Source of the DNA: Agromyces tardus
GTDB taxonomy: Bacteria; Actinomycetota; Actinomycetes; Actinomycetales; Microbacteriaceae
Direction of reading: 5' to 3'
Assembly: GCF_003710805.1 (NCBI RefSeq)
Contig: NZ_RHHB01000006.1
Location: forward strand, 1 to 64,000
Length of the DNA stretch: 64,000 bases
The notes beneath the pieces are model-generated. The model made no database searches, had not been told where the DNA came from, and saw nothing but the letters and a program-made list of their open reading frames with translations. A program made the position numbers and the translations under genes. Shown here in pieces: positions 10,301 through 18,657 of the stretch. Each line of letters begins with the position of its first letter. Positions within the stretch are counted from its first letter, which is position 1.

Positions 10301-10322
10301 GGGTGGGCGCCTGCCGCGACAT
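7305..10322 (-). CDS. glnE: Bifunctional glutamine synthetase adenylyltransferase/deadenylase
   Basis: GlnE adds AMP to, or removes it from, the regulatory tyrosine of glutamine synthetase. This is a 1005-residue protein with two nucleotidyltransferase domains. The first has ELNYVSDVDVIFV near residue 230 and the second has ELGISSDADIIYVY near 734; each is followed by a helical regulatory region with LKLGPGGLRDIEF or LKLGRGSLSDVEW. The ATG at 10322 is 8 nt after the glnA2 stop; the frame is open further upstream but only as antisense to glnA2. It is co-transcribed with glnA2. Confidence 0.95.
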   Translation of the reverse strand: MSRQAPTLGGLARAGFFDLDRAAAALERLGDATGVEQESLLEAFGRAADPDAALADVERLRDRAPDRVAALLAVPDAATRLARVVGASRGLSDFFTRHPAELDVLERHPAPPRAVEAARAELLAAAEAVPGSGTALVEPAAQAVRVRYRRLLAELAAYDLGAADAVEVVDAVATGLADLAGAVLDAAIAVARRVVARGEGEPAGPGRYPAAEVAATRLAVIGMGKAGARELNYVSDVDVIFVAASADEEAVSTPRALDIATRLAMVTMRVISEPGIEPPLWEVDPNLRPEGKDGALVRTLDSHLQYYERWAKSWEFQALLKARPLAGDLELGERYAAGVAPKVWSSSSRDGFVESVQRMRERVTEHIPADEIDVQLKLGPGGLRDIEFTVQLLQLVHGAGDEAIRQPGTLPALAALAEHGYVGREEAAEFSRDYRILRVLEHRLQLARLRRTHLMPRDEDGLRVLARASGLARTAGDLSALWMTTRQRVRGLHERLFYRPLLSAVAALPASGLGLTSSQAEARLAAIGFRDPKGALAHIGALTAGVSRRATIQRHLMPVLISWFAEGADPDYGLLAFRRLSDALGTTHWYLRLLRDSSDAARRLTRVLSGSRFVGELLERIPEAVAWLEDLEELRPRSLASLRDETRAVLARHTEVDAAAKVLRAVRRREVLRLALSAILDVCTVEELGHGLSDVTENHIASLVHAIRGDDPDGIEFAVIGMGRFGGRELGISSDADIIYVYRPADAAPDAAHSRALRIVAELVRLSEDARLPFELDADLRPEGRNGVVARSLDAYRAYYARWSLTWEAQALLRARGVAGDEPLIRDFTELADSVRYPAQISETDIREVKRIKARVENERLPQGADPTRHLKLGRGSLSDVEWFVQLIQLEHAATIPALRTTSTLDALHESVVAGLVEDSDADTLRTAWVFASRARSALTLWLDRTTDVLPVERTQLEGVARIMGYPPGSATRLETDYLQVTRRARAVFDRGFYGLEARREPTTG

Positions 10323-10330
10323 CCGCCTGG

Positions 10331-11668
10331 TCAGAGGATCTCGAGATTGCGCTGCAGCTCGAAGGGCGTGACCTGCGAGCGGTAGTCGCGCCACTCGGCA
10401 CGCTTGTTGGCGAGCACGTAGTTGTAGACCTGCTCGCCGAGCGTCTCGGCGACGAGCTCGGACTCCTCCATGTACTCGATCGCGTGGTCGAGGCTCGCCG
10501 GCAGCGGGCTGTAGCCGAGCGCCCGTCGCTCGCTGTCGGTGAGGGCCCACACGTCGTCCTCCGCCTCGGGCGGTAGTTCGTAGCCCTCTTCGATGCCCTT
10601 CATACCCGCTGCGAGCAGCAACGAGAAGGCGAGGTACGGGTTGGCGGCGGAGTCGATCGCGCGGTACTCGACCCGCGCGCTCTGGCCCTTGTTGGGCTTG
10701 TAGAGCGGCACGCGCACGAGCGCGGAGCGGTTGTTGTGGCCCCAGCAGACGAAGCTCGGCGCCTCGTCGCCGCCCCACAGGCGCTTGTAGGAGTTCACGA
10801 ACTGGTTCGTGACGGCGGAGATCTCGTTCGAGTGGCGCAGCAGGCCCGCGATGAACTGGCGGCCGATCTTGGAGAGCTGGTACTGGGCGCCGGGCTCGTA
10901 GAAGGCGTTCGCGTCGCCCTCGAAGAGCGAGAGATGGGTGTGCATGCCGGAACCCGGCTTGTCGGAGAAGGGCTTCGGCATGAACGTGGCGTACACGCCC
11001 TGCTCGATCGCCACCTCCTTGATGACCGTGCGGAAGGTCATGATGTTGTCGGCCGTCGTGAGCGCGTCGGCGTACCGCAGGTCGATCTCGTTCTGGCCGG
11101 GGCCCGCCTCGTGGTGGCTGAACTCCACCGAGATGCCGAGGTCTTCCAGCATGCGCACCGAGCGGCGGCGGAAGTCGTGCGCCGTGCCGCCCGGGACGTT
11201 GTCGAAGTAGCCGGCGGAGTCGACCGGGACCGGCCCCTCCTCGCCGTACTTCGACGACTTGAGCAGGTAGAACTCGATCTCGGGGTGCGTGTAGAACGTG
11301 AACCCGCGGTCGGCGGCGCGCGCGAGCGTGCGCTTCAGCACGTTGCGCGGGTCGGCCACGGCGGGCTCCCCGTCGGGCGTCGTGATGTCGCAGAACATGC
11401 GGCCGGTGGGGTCGATGTCTCCGCGCCAGGGCAGCGTCTGGAACGTGCTGGGGTCGGGATAGGCGAGCAGGTCGGACTCGTACGTGCGGCTGAGCCCCTC
11501 GATCGCCGAGCCGTCGAATCCGATGCCCTCGGTGAAGGCGCCTTCGACCTCGGCCGGGGCGATCGCCACGGACTTCAGGGTGCCGACGACGTCGGTGAAC
11601 CAGAGCCTGACGAACTTGACCCCTCGCTCCTCGATCGTGCGAAGAACGAAGTCGCGCTGCTTATCCAT
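10331..11668 (-). CDS. glnA2: Glutamine synthetase, second type I copy
   Basis: This 445-residue protein has the full GS core: [10 protein letters not shown] (about 50), ATP motif [13 protein letters not shown] and [10 protein letters not shown]. It lacks the roughly 25-residue insertion found in the first copy, so it is the shorter alpha-like form. A Tyr is present where the adenylylation loop would be ([12 protein letters not shown]), but whether it is modified is unknown. The ATG at 11668 is preferred over GTG at 11674 because AGAGGG is 5 nt upstream of the ATG. It is first gene of a two-gene unit with glnE. Glutamine synthesis is the likely function; other gamma-glutamyl ligase activity cannot be excluded. 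Confidence 0.9.
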   Translation of the reverse strand: MDKQRDFVLRTIEERGVKFVRLWFTDVVGTLKSVAIAPAEVEGAFTEGIGFDGSAIEGLSRTYESDLLAYPDPSTFQTLPWRGDIDPTGRMFCDITTPDGEPAVADPRNVLKRTLARAADRGFTFYTHPEIEFYLLKSSKYGEEGPVPVDSAGYFDNVPGGTAHDFRRRSVRMLEDLGISVEFSHHEAGPGQNEIDLRYADALTTADNIMTFRTVIKEVAIEQGVYATFMPKPFSDKPGSGMHTHLSLFEGDANAFYEPGAQYQLSKIGRQFIAGLLRHSNEISAVTNQFVNSYKRLWGGDEAPSFVCWGHNNRSALVRVPLYKPNKGQSARVEYRAIDSAANPYLAFSLLLAAGMKGIEEGYELPPEAEDDVWALTDSERRALGYSPLPASLDHAIEYMEESELVAETLGEQVYNYVLANKRAEWRDYRSQVTPFELQRNLEIL

Positions 11669-11753
11669 CCACACCCTCTCTCGCTTCCCTCAGCGTACCG
11701 TTCCGCAGGGCCGTGGCGGGCCGACCCCCGCGCCCGTGTGCGAGACTGGCGGC

Positions 11754-12641
11754 ATGTCCGAGCAGCCCGTCAACGCCGCCGCATCCGACGCCGAGGCCGG
11801 TGTCGTCGTGAACCCCTACGGCGGCGGATCCACGTCCGCCGGCGGCCCCAAGCGGGTCCGCACCCGACACTTCCAGAACGCGAAGCGCGAGGGCATCAAG
11901 ATCACGGGCCTCACGAGCTACGACCAGCTCACCGCCCGCATCTTCGACGAGGCCGGCATCGACTTCCTGCTCGTCGGCGACTCGGCCGGCAACAACGTGC
12001 TCGGCTACGAGACCACCCTGCCGGTCACGGTCGACGACCTCATCCCCCTCACGCGCGCCGTCGCGGGCGCCGTGAAGCGCGCGTTCGTCGTGGCCGACAT
12101 GCCGTTCGGCTCCTACGAGAACGGCCCCGAGCAGGCCCTCGAGACGGCCGTGCGCTTCATGAAGGAGACGGGCGCTCACGCCGTGAAGCTCGAGGGCGGC
12201 GAACGCAGCCAGAAGCAGATCCGGCGCATCGTCGCCGCCGGCATCCCCGTGATGGCGCACATCGGCTACACCCCGCAGAGCGAGCACGGCCTCGGCGGCC
12301 ACATCATCCAGGGTCGTGGCGAGGGCATCAAGCAACTGCTCGCCGACGCCGAGGCGGTGCAGGAGGCGGGCGCGTTCGCGGTCGTCCTCGAGATGGTGCC
12401 CGCCGACGCGGCGCGCCAGGTCACCGAGCGGCTCGAGATCCCCACGATCAGCGTCGGCGCCGGCCCGCACACCGACGGCCAGCTCCTCGTCTGGACCGAC
12501 TGGGCCGGGCTCACGATCGGCCGCATCCCCAAGTTCGTGAAGCAGTACGCGAACCTCGCCGGCATCCTGAGCGATGCGGCGGCGGCATGGCGGCAGGATG
12601 TCACGAACGGCGCCTACCCCACCGAGGAGCACTCGTACTGA
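11754..12641 (+). CDS. panB: 3-methyl-2-oxobutanoate hydroxymethyltransferase
   Basis: PanB makes ketopantoate from 2-oxoisovalerate and methylene-tetrahydrofolate, the first committed step to pantothenate and CoA. The 295-residue protein has an extra N-terminal tail of about 35 residues, then the TIM-barrel core. Visible motifs are [19 protein letters not shown], the metal-site [15 protein letters not shown] and [10 protein letters not shown]. It stands alone, transcribed away from glnA2. No panC or panD is next to it. Confidence 0.95.
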   Translation: MSEQPVNAAASDAEAGVVVNPYGGGSTSAGGPKRVRTRHFQNAKREGIKITGLTSYDQLTARIFDEAGIDFLLVGDSAGNNVLGYETTLPVTVDDLIPLTRAVAGAVKRAFVVADMPFGSYENGPEQALETAVRFMKETGAHAVKLEGGERSQKQIRRIVAAGIPVMAHIGYTPQSEHGLGGHIIQGRGEGIKQLLADAEAVQEAGAFAVVLEMVPADAARQVTERLEIPTISVGAGPHTDGQLLVWTDWAGLTIGRIPKFVKQYANLAGILSDAAAAWRQDVTNGAYPTEEHSY

Positions 12642-12717
12642 GCGAGATTCCTGCGACCGAGCGAGTGCGCTGAGACCGCCGATCCGTCTGGTGCGGTCGC
12701 GGCCGGAGCGCTGCGGT

Positions 12718-12903
12718 TCAGTCCTCCGCGGCCTCCTCCTCGGCCCACTTCGCGCTGTTCGCGCGGAGGATCTCGAGCGCCTGCTCGGCCTCGGCGCGGG
12801 TCTCGAACGGACCCACGCGGTCGACGGCGGGCGACAGGAATCCCTGCTCGACCTCGCCGGTCTTCATGTTGTACCAGAACTGGTGCTCGACGTCCTCCGA
12901 CAT
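12718..12903 (-). CDS. Small SPOR-like protein
   Basis: This 61-residue acidic protein (FWYNMKTGEVEQG, then RVGPFETRAEAEQALEIL) matches the short single-domain SPOR-like proteins annotated in actinobacteria. No signal peptide or membrane anchor is seen, so it does not look like a classical cell-wall SPOR protein. Its start codon is separated from that of map by only 11 bp, and TAGGAT 6 nt upstream suggests a leaderless mRNA. Its role is unknown; the back-to-back arrangement with map may mean co-regulation. Confidence 0.8.
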   Translation of the reverse strand: MSEDVEHQFWYNMKTGEVEQGFLSPAVDRVGPFETRAEAEQALEILRANSAKWAEEEAAED

Positions 12904-12917
12904 AGGGTGATCCTATG
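12901..12917. promoter_or_regulatory. Overlapping divergent leaderless promoters, SPOR-like gene and map
   Basis: The 17 bp CATAGGGTGATCCTATG is nearly self-complementary. Rightward it gives TAGGGT, six bases, then ATG of map. Leftward it gives TAGGAT, six bases, then ATG of the SPOR-like gene. Each -10 element touches the start codon of the other gene, so each -35 region lies in the neighbour's coding sequence. Confidence 0.55.
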
Positions 12918-13778
12918 CCCAAGGATGCCGCCGGTCACCTGATTCCCGGCCGACTGTCGCCTGCCCGAGAGGTGCCCCCGTCGATCCCGCGCCCCGAGTA
13001 CGTGGGCCGTCGCGAGCCCGCCCGCAACACGGGCGGCGACGTCTACTCGCCCGACGAGGTCGAGCGGATCCGGGCCGCCGGACGGATCGCGGCGGGCGCC
13101 ATCGAGGCGGCCGCGGCCGCGATCCGACCCGGCGTCACGACCGACGAGCTCGACCGCATCGCGCACGAGTTCGTCGTCGCGCACGGCGCCTATCCCTCGA
13201 CGCTCGGCTACCGGGGCTACCCGAAGTCCTCCTGCACCTCGGTGAACGAGGTCATCTGCCACGGGATCCCCGACGACACGGTGCTCGCCGACGGCGACCT
13301 CGTGAACATCGACGTCACCGCGTACCTCGACGGCGTCCACGGCGACCTCAACCACACGTTCCTCGTCGGCGAGGCGAGCGAGGAGGCGGCACTGCTCGTG
13401 GAGCGCACGCGCGAGGCGCTCGCCCGCGGCATCCGGGCCGTCGCACCCGGCCGCGAGGTCAACGTGATCGGCCGCGCGATCGAGGCGTACGCGAAGCGGT
13501 TCGGCTACGGCGTCGTGCGCGACTACACGGGCCACGGCGTCGGGCGGGCGTTCCACACCGGGCTCGTCATCCCGCACTACGACGCACCCCGGTTCGACAC
13601 CGTGATGGAGCCCGGCATGGTCTTCACGATCGAGCCGATGCTGACGCTCGGCACCACCGAGTGGGACCTCTGGCCCGACGACTGGACCGTCGTGACCCGC
13701 GACCGCTCGCTCACGGCGCAGTTCGAGCACACCCTGGTCGTGACCGAGCGCGGCGCCGAGATCCTCACGCTGCCCTGA
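12915..13778 (+). CDS. map: Methionine aminopeptidase, type I
   Basis: It removes the initiator methionine from new proteins. This 287-residue protein has a 35-40 residue N-terminal extension (IPRPEYVGR) typical of the actinobacterial long form, then the pita-bread fold. Metal ligands are visible: [10 protein letters not shown] and VHGDLNHTF (two Asp), GHGVGRAFH (His), FTIEPMLT (Glu) and TAQFEHT (Glu). It starts at ATG 12915 with a -10-like TAGGGT only 6 nt upstream. The function is secure. Confidence 0.95.
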   Translation: MPKDAAGHLIPGRLSPAREVPPSIPRPEYVGRREPARNTGGDVYSPDEVERIRAAGRIAAGAIEAAAAAIRPGVTTDELDRIAHEFVVAHGAYPSTLGYRGYPKSSCTSVNEVICHGIPDDTVLADGDLVNIDVTAYLDGVHGDLNHTFLVGEASEEAALLVERTREALARGIRAVAPGREVNVIGRAIEAYAKRFGYGVVRDYTGHGVGRAFHTGLVIPHYDAPRFDTVMEPGMVFTIEPMLTLGTTEWDLWPDDWTVVTRDRSLTAQFEHTLVVTERGAEILTLP

Positions 13779-13843
13779 CCAGGAGGCCGGCGAGCACCCG
13801 CGGCGTGCGGCGCCCGACCGGCCGCTCGCGATAGTGTGGCGCA

Positions 13844-14596
13844 ATGGCGACTGACCACGCGATCGGCATCGACATCGGCGGCACGGGCATCAAGGGGGCG
13901 GTCGTCGACCTCGGCACCGGCGAGCTCGTCACCGAGCGATTCAAGGTGCGCACGCCGGCGGGCGGGCGCCCCGCCGACATCCTCGAGGCCACCCGCGAAC
14001 TGCTCGACGACGTCGCCGAGCACGCGGGCGCCTCGCTCCCGCTCGGGGTCTGCTTCCCCGCGATCGTGCGGCACGGTCGCACGCTCTCCGCGGCCAACAT
14101 CTCCGACGAGTGGATCGGCCTCGAGGCCGAGCGACTGTTCGAGCAGGAGCTCGGCCGCGAGATCCACTTCATCAACGACGCGGATGCCGCCGGCTACGCC
14201 GAGTCGCGATTCGGCGCGGCGCGCGGCGCGGACGGCCTCGTCATCCTGACCACCCTCGGCACGGGCATCGGATCGGCCATGATCTACGACGGCGTGCTGG
14301 TGCCGAACTCCGAGCTCGGACACCTCGAGATCGACGGCCACGACGCGGAGCGGCGCGCCGCCTACTCGGCGATGGAACGCGAGTCGTTGAGCTGGACGGA
14401 GTGGGGCGCGCGACTGCAGCGCTACTACTCCCACGTCGAGTTCCTCTTCTCCCCCGACCTGTTCGTCGTGGGCGGCGGCGTCTCGAAGTACCACGAGGAG
14501 TTCCTGCCGCTCCTCGACCTGGCGACGCCGATCGTCCCGGCATTCTTCCGCAACAACGCCGGCCTGCTCGGCGCGGCGGCGCTCGCGGCGCGGTAG
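13844..14596 (+). CDS. ppgK: Polyphosphate/ATP glucokinase (ROK family)
   Basis: It phosphorylates glucose, with polyphosphate as preferred donor in actinobacterial homologues. The 250-residue protein has the ROK phosphate motif GIDIGGTGIKGAVVD at residue 8, the catalytic FINDADAAGYAE near 110, TTLGTGIGSAM near 137 and ELGHLEIDG near 158. It lacks the zinc-binding cysteines of most ROK kinases, as is normal for PpgK. TAGTGT ends 6 nt before the ATG (leaderless). It could phosphorylate glucose released by the GH3 enzyme encoded about 40 kb away, but that link is inferred. Confidence 0.92.
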   Translation: MATDHAIGIDIGGTGIKGAVVDLGTGELVTERFKVRTPAGGRPADILEATRELLDDVAEHAGASLPLGVCFPAIVRHGRTLSAANISDEWIGLEAERLFEQELGREIHFINDADAAGYAESRFGAARGADGLVILTTLGTGIGSAMIYDGVLVPNSELGHLEIDGHDAERRAAYSAMERESLSWTEWGARLQRYYSHVEFLFSPDLFVVGGGVSKYHEEFLPLLDLATPIVPAFFRNNAGLLGAAALAAR

Positions 14597-14628
14597 CGGA
14601 ACGGGAATCGCGCCTGCGGGCGGGGTGC

Positions 14629-15025
<397 letters not shown>

Positions 15026-15036
15026 GCTCAGCCAGA

Positions 15037-15459
15037 TTACAGCCCGAAGCTGGATCGCAGGTCCATCGCCCGGTTCGCGAGGGCATCGGCTCGGGCGTTG
15101 TCGGCCCGCGGGACCCACTCGAACGTGACGTGGCGGTGGCCGATGAGCTCACGCACCTGGCGGGCGAGGTGCTGCAGGTCGGGGTGCTTGATCTTCCAAC
15201 GCCCCGACATCTGCTCGACGAGGAGCTGCGAGTCGAGGCGCACGTGCACGGCCGCCCCGGGGTCGAGGTGGTACGCGCGGCGCAGCCCCTCGAGCATGCC
15301 GTGGTACTCGGCGACGTTGTTCGTGGCGACGCCGACGTAGACGCCCAGCTCGGCGAGCACCTCGCCGGTCTCGCCGTCGATCACGAGCGCGCCGCCTGCG
15401 GCGATGCCCGGATTGCCGCGGGATCCCCCGTCGGCTTCGACGATGAGGGAGCGTGTCAT
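15037..15459 (-). CDS. RNase HI-like ribonuclease
   Basis: This 140-residue protein has the RNase H fold with all acidic catalytic residues visible: Asp in IVEADGGSRGNPG (residue 8), Glu in NNVAEYHGMLEG, Asp in VHVRLDSQLLVEQMSG and Asp in PRADNARADALA. It would cut RNA in RNA-DNA hybrids. Many actinobacterial homologues are fused to a C-terminal acid phosphatase domain; this one has only the RNase H part. Its start is 4 nt after the zinc-ribbon gene stop. The rnpB RNA begins 12 nt past its stop. Confidence 0.88.
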   Translation of the reverse strand: MTRSLIVEADGGSRGNPGIAAGGALVIDGETGEVLAELGVYVGVATNNVAEYHGMLEGLRRAYHLDPGAAVHVRLDSQLLVEQMSGRWKIKHPDLQHLARQVRELIGHRHVTFEWVPRADNARADALANRAMDLRSSFGL

Positions 15460-15463
15460 GGGG

Positions 15464-16201
15464 TCAAAGGCCGGACTCGTCGGTGCGCACGAGGATGCGG
15501 TCGCACTCGGGGCACTGGAGCACGGCGTCGGGCGCCGCGGAGCGCACGGCGGCGAGGTCGGCGCCTGTGAGGGTGATGGTGCAGCCGCTGCACGTGCGCT
15601 GGCGCAGCAGGGCCGCTCCGACCCCGCCGCCGCGCACGCGGCGCTGGTCGTAGAAGGCGACGAGCTCGGGCGGGAGCCCGCCTGCGACGACCGCGCGGTC
15701 GCGCTCGGCGTGGTCGCGCTCGGTGGCCAGGCCGGCCGCGGCCTCGTCACGATCGGCCTCGAGCCGGGTCACGTCGACGGCGATGGCCGCGCGCTCCACA
15801 TCGATGGCGGCGACGACGCCTTCGGCCGACTCGACCTTCTCCATGACGGCGAGCTCCTGGTCCTCGAGGTCGGAGAGCCGGCGACGCAGCGACACGAGCT
15901 CCGACTCGAGGGCGGCGACGTCCTTCGTGGAGGACGTGTGCTGCAGCCGGTCGCCGTCGCGGGCGATGCGCGCCTCCACGACGGCGACGTCGGACTCGAT
16001 GCGGCCGAGCTCGGCGCGGGCGTCCTCGAGCGCACCCACCGCCTCCGCACGGGTGCGCCGCACGGCCTCGTCGCGACCCGCGAGCTCGGCGAGCGGCGCC
16101 GCCTGCGGCATGCTGCCGAGTCGGTGCGCCAGCTGCTGCAGGCGGGTGTCGATCGACTGGAGGCGAAGCAGCTCCTGCTGCTCGGCGGGGCTGGCCTTCA
16201 C
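15464..16201 (-). CDS. Coiled-coil protein with C4 zinc ribbon (DUF164/CdsZ type)
   Basis: This 245-residue protein is a long coiled coil (about 1-170, rich in Glu, Arg, Leu and Ala) ending in a zinc ribbon with CSGC and CPEC (about 200-235). Such proteins are widespread in bacteria and sit between Nif3-like and RNase H-like genes in actinobacteria, exactly as here. Their function is not well defined; nucleic-acid or protein binding is inferred from the fold. The gene is 34 bp after the nif3-like gene and 4 bp before the RNase H-like gene, so all three are probably one transcript. Confidence 0.88.
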   Translation of the reverse strand: MKASPAEQQELLRLQSIDTRLQQLAHRLGSMPQAAPLAELAGRDEAVRRTRAEAVGALEDARAELGRIESDVAVVEARIARDGDRLQHTSSTKDVAALESELVSLRRRLSDLEDQELAVMEKVESAEGVVAAIDVERAAIAVDVTRLEADRDEAAAGLATERDHAERDRAVVAGGLPPELVAFYDQRRVRGGGVGAALLRQRTCSGCTITLTGADLAAVRSAAPDAVLQCPECDRILVRTDESGL

Positions 16202-16235
16202 GTGGTGCTCCTCGGGTGGTTCGGTTCGGGACGGG

Positions 16236-17057
16236 TCATTGCACGACCTGGAAGTCCCAGGGGTCGGTGCGGAGGTCGCTCACGACGACCTCGAGTTCGG
16301 GGTGCGCCGCCCGCAGCTCCGCCGCGGCGGCGTCGAGCCACAGCCACTCGCTCGCCCAGTGCGACACGTCGATGAGCGCGGGCCCGCCGCCGTGCGCGGC
16401 CTGCTCGCGCGCCTCGGATGCCGGGTGGTGGCGCAGGTCGGCGGTGATGAAGACGTCGGCGGCGCGCACGGCGGGATCGGCCAGGAGCGAATCGCCGGCG
16501 CCCCCGCACAGCGCGACGGTGCGCACCGGGTCGTCGTAGCCGCCGGCGACGCGGACGCCCGTGGCGGTCGGCGGCAGCAGGTCGGCGAGCTGCCGGGCGA
16601 GCCGGCCGAGGGTGGTGGGCTCGGCGAGGGCGCCGACGCGACCGAGGCCGCGCGCGGCATCCGTCGCACTCGGCACGATGGGTCGCGCGTCGACGAGCCC
16701 CAGCCGATCGGCGAGCACCGCGGAGGTGCCCGTCTCGACGACGTCGGCGTTCGTGTGCGCGGCGACGAGCGCGCAGTCGGCGCGGATGAGCCGGGCCAGC
16801 AGCGCGCCCTTGTAGCGGTCCTCGGCGATGCTCGTGACCCCGCGCAGCAGCAGCGGATGGTGCGCGACGAGCAGGTCGGCGCCCGAGTCGACGGCTTCGT
16901 CGACCGTGGCCGCGACCGCGTCGACGGCGAGCAGCACGCGGGCGACGGATGCGACGGGGTCGCCGGTGACGAGCCCCGGCGCGTCCCACGGCTCGGCTCC
17001 CCCGAGCGGCCACAGTCGATCGACCGTCGTCAGGATGTCGCGGAGTTCGGCGGGCAC
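16236..17057 (-). CDS. Nif3-like dinuclear metal-centre protein
   Basis: This 273-residue member of the NIF3 family has metal-site motifs LLVAHHPLLLRG (about 85-96), AAHTNADV (about 120) and near the C-terminus DVSHWASEW. The family forms hexamers with two metals. Some members have been linked to GTP cyclohydrolase I type 2 activity, but the general role is unsettled. It starts at GTG 17057 with TAGGCT (17064-17069) 6 nt upstream, so it is probably leaderless. It is first gene of the nif3 / zinc-ribbon / RNase H unit. Confidence 0.9.
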   Translation of the reverse strand: MPAELRDILTTVDRLWPLGGAEPWDAPGLVTGDPVASVARVLLAVDAVAATVDEAVDSGADLLVAHHPLLLRGVTSIAEDRYKGALLARLIRADCALVAAHTNADVVETGTSAVLADRLGLVDARPIVPSATDAARGLGRVGALAEPTTLGRLARQLADLLPPTATGVRVAGGYDDPVRTVALCGGAGDSLLADPAVRAADVFITADLRHHPASEAREQAAHGGGPALIDVSHWASEWLWLDAAAAELRAAHPELEVVVSDLRTDPWDFQVVQ

Positions 17058-17097
17058 CCGCCCAGCCTAGCGTCGGGCGCACGCCACGGCGCCGGTG

Positions 17098-17173
17098 TGG
17101 TGGGCCCTGCCGGGCTCGAACCGACGACATCCACGGTGTAAGCGTGGCGCTCTACCAACTGAGCTAAAGGCCC
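17098..17173 (-). tRNA. tRNA-Val (anticodon TAC)
   Basis: The minus strand reads GGGCCTTTAGCTCAGTTGGT for the acceptor and D arm, an anticodon stem CCACG/CGTGG with loop CTTACAC (anticodon TAC, valine), a T arm with GGTTCGAGCC and acceptor end AGGGCCC-A-CCA. All arms pair and CCA is encoded. It lies upstream of, and on the same strand as, the nif3-like gene. Confidence 0.97.
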
Positions 17174-17271
17174 CCGCGCCGACGGCGCAGGTCCATGGTA
17201 TCCGAGCCGCTCGCGCCGCAGCCGCGCGCGCCGCGGAGTCGCCGCCCGCCCGGATGCCTAGACTCTCGCGC

Positions 17272-17973
17272 ATGGAGCCGATGCAGCAGCATCCGAGCCG
17301 CAGCGCCCCCTCGGAGCACCGCTGGCCCGTCGTCATCGCCTTGCTCGTCACGCTCGGTCTGTACGCCGCGCTGCCCAGCGCGTTCCTCGGCGTGGAGCGC
17401 TTCGCCGTCGTCGTCATCGGCCTGGCGCTGCTCGTCCCCCTCGTGATCGTCAACCCGCACCGCCTCACCCGCCAGTCGCCCTGGTCGCGTGCCCTCGCGG
17501 TGACGCTGGCGGTCGGTCTCGTCGCCGCCAACCAGCTCACGCTCGTACTGCTGATCGTGCAGCTGCTGAACGCCCACTCCCAGGACGCCCCCGGGCTGCT
17601 GCGCGCCGCCCTGCAGGTGTGGGTGGCCAACGTCATCGGGTTCGCCGCCCTCTACTGGGAGCTCGACCGCGGTGGTCCGGTGCTGCGCACCATGGCGGCC
17701 CGCGATGAGCTGCCGCCCGCCGACTTCCGCTTCCCGCAGGACGAGGACGACGACGCCGTCGCGGAGGTGGCGGCCCGCTCGTCGGTCGTGCGCGACTGGA
17801 CGCCGCGGTTCGTCGACTACCTGTACTCGTCGCTGTCGAACTCGATGGCGTTCAGCGCCACCGACGCGATGCCGCTCTCGCCGCGGTTCAAGCTGCTCAT
17901 GGGCCTGCAGGCGTTCGGCTGCTTCCTGATCCTCGCGCTCGTGATCGCGCGGTCGGTGAACATACTCGGCTGA
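17272..17973 (+). CDS. DUF1345-like integral membrane protein
   Basis: This 233-residue membrane protein has about five hydrophobic helices (about 19-38, 42-60, 75-97, 110-125 and 208-230). The C-terminal third (VDYLYSSLSNSMAFSATDAMPL, then SVNILG) resembles the end of DUF1345 proteins, whose function is unknown. TAGACT at 17259-17264 ends 7 nt before the ATG, suggesting a leaderless transcript. It stands alone between tRNA-Val and the convergent peroxiredoxin gene. A small 6-bp hairpin (17996-18012) follows its stop. Confidence 0.75.
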   Translation: MEPMQQHPSRSAPSEHRWPVVIALLVTLGLYAALPSAFLGVERFAVVVIGLALLVPLVIVNPHRLTRQSPWSRALAVTLAVGLVAANQLTLVLLIVQLLNAHSQDAPGLLRAALQVWVANVIGFAALYWELDRGGPVLRTMAARDELPPADFRFPQDEDDDAVAEVAARSSVVRDWTPRFVDYLYSSLSNSMAFSATDAMPLSPRFKLLMGLQAFGCFLILALVIARSVNILG

Positions 17974-18034
17974 TTCGCCCCGCTGACGCCGGCACCGCCG
18001 CGTGCTGCGGCGCGCGGATGCCGCGGAGCCGGGC

Positions 18035-18508
18035 TCAGAGCGTCGCGAGCGCGTCGCGGTACGCCGACAGGGGCCGGGCCTCCCCCGGGCCGGTGGCGAA
18101 GTGCGAGCGGATGACGCCGGCGCGGTCGATCGCGAACGTCGACCGGGTGGCGAAGCCCGAGTCCGCCGAGAACGCGCCGTAGGCGTCGGCCACGGCGCCG
18201 TGCGGCCAGAAGTCGGAGAGCAGGCGGAACCCGTAGCCCTCCGCCTCGGCCCACGCGCGGAGGGCGTACTTCGAGTCGACGGAAGCGATCAGCAGCGCGG
18301 CATCCGCTCGATCGAAGAGCGCGGCGTGATCGCGCAGCTCCCCGAGCTCGCCCGTGCACGTGCGCGAGAAGGCGAACGGCACGAAGACGAGCACCACCGG
18401 ACGCACGCCCCGGAACCCCGAGAGCCGCACCGGCGCGCCCCACTGGTCGGGCAGTTCGAAGTCGGGGGCGGCTGTGCCGAGTGCCGGGATCACGCGTTCC
18501 TCCTCCAT
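18035..18508 (-). CDS. 1-Cys peroxiredoxin (AhpE/BCP-like)
   Basis: It would reduce peroxides through a reactive cysteine. The 157-residue protein has the family motif PFAFSRTCTGELGELRD with the peroxidatic Cys near residue 44. No other cysteine is present, so it is a 1-Cys enzyme like AhpE that needs an outside thiol to recycle. The start at 18508 is chosen because the conserved N-terminus (IPALGTAAPDFELPD) begins there; an upstream in-frame codon at 18619 would overlap the aceE promoter region. It is divergent from aceE. Confidence 0.88.
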   Translation of the reverse strand: MEEERVIPALGTAAPDFELPDQWGAPVRLSGFRGVRPVVLVFVPFAFSRTCTGELGELRDHAALFDRADAALLIASVDSKYALRAWAEAEGYGFRLLSDFWPHGAVADAYGAFSADSGFATRSTFAIDRAGVIRSHFATGPGEARPLSAYRDALATL

Positions 18509-18657
18509 GCCCGCGGGCGTTCGCGCGGGCCAGCCTAGTGCCGTCACACCGGGCATAGAATCACTAGGATGGCGTGGTGCCCGCGACCGCAACCCGGTCG
18601 TTTCGTCGTGCGCACGCACAGAACGCAGGCACGATCTGCTGAAGAGAGAGGTCGAGT

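Noticed and set aside
7713-10385. Open frame of 890 codons on the plus strand over glnE
   Set aside because: Shadow of glnE, which has complete domain motifs on the minus strand.
17996-18012. Terminator after the DUF1345-like gene
   Set aside because: Only a 6-bp stem; too short in 70% GC DNA to separate from chance, so mentioned only in the gene entry.
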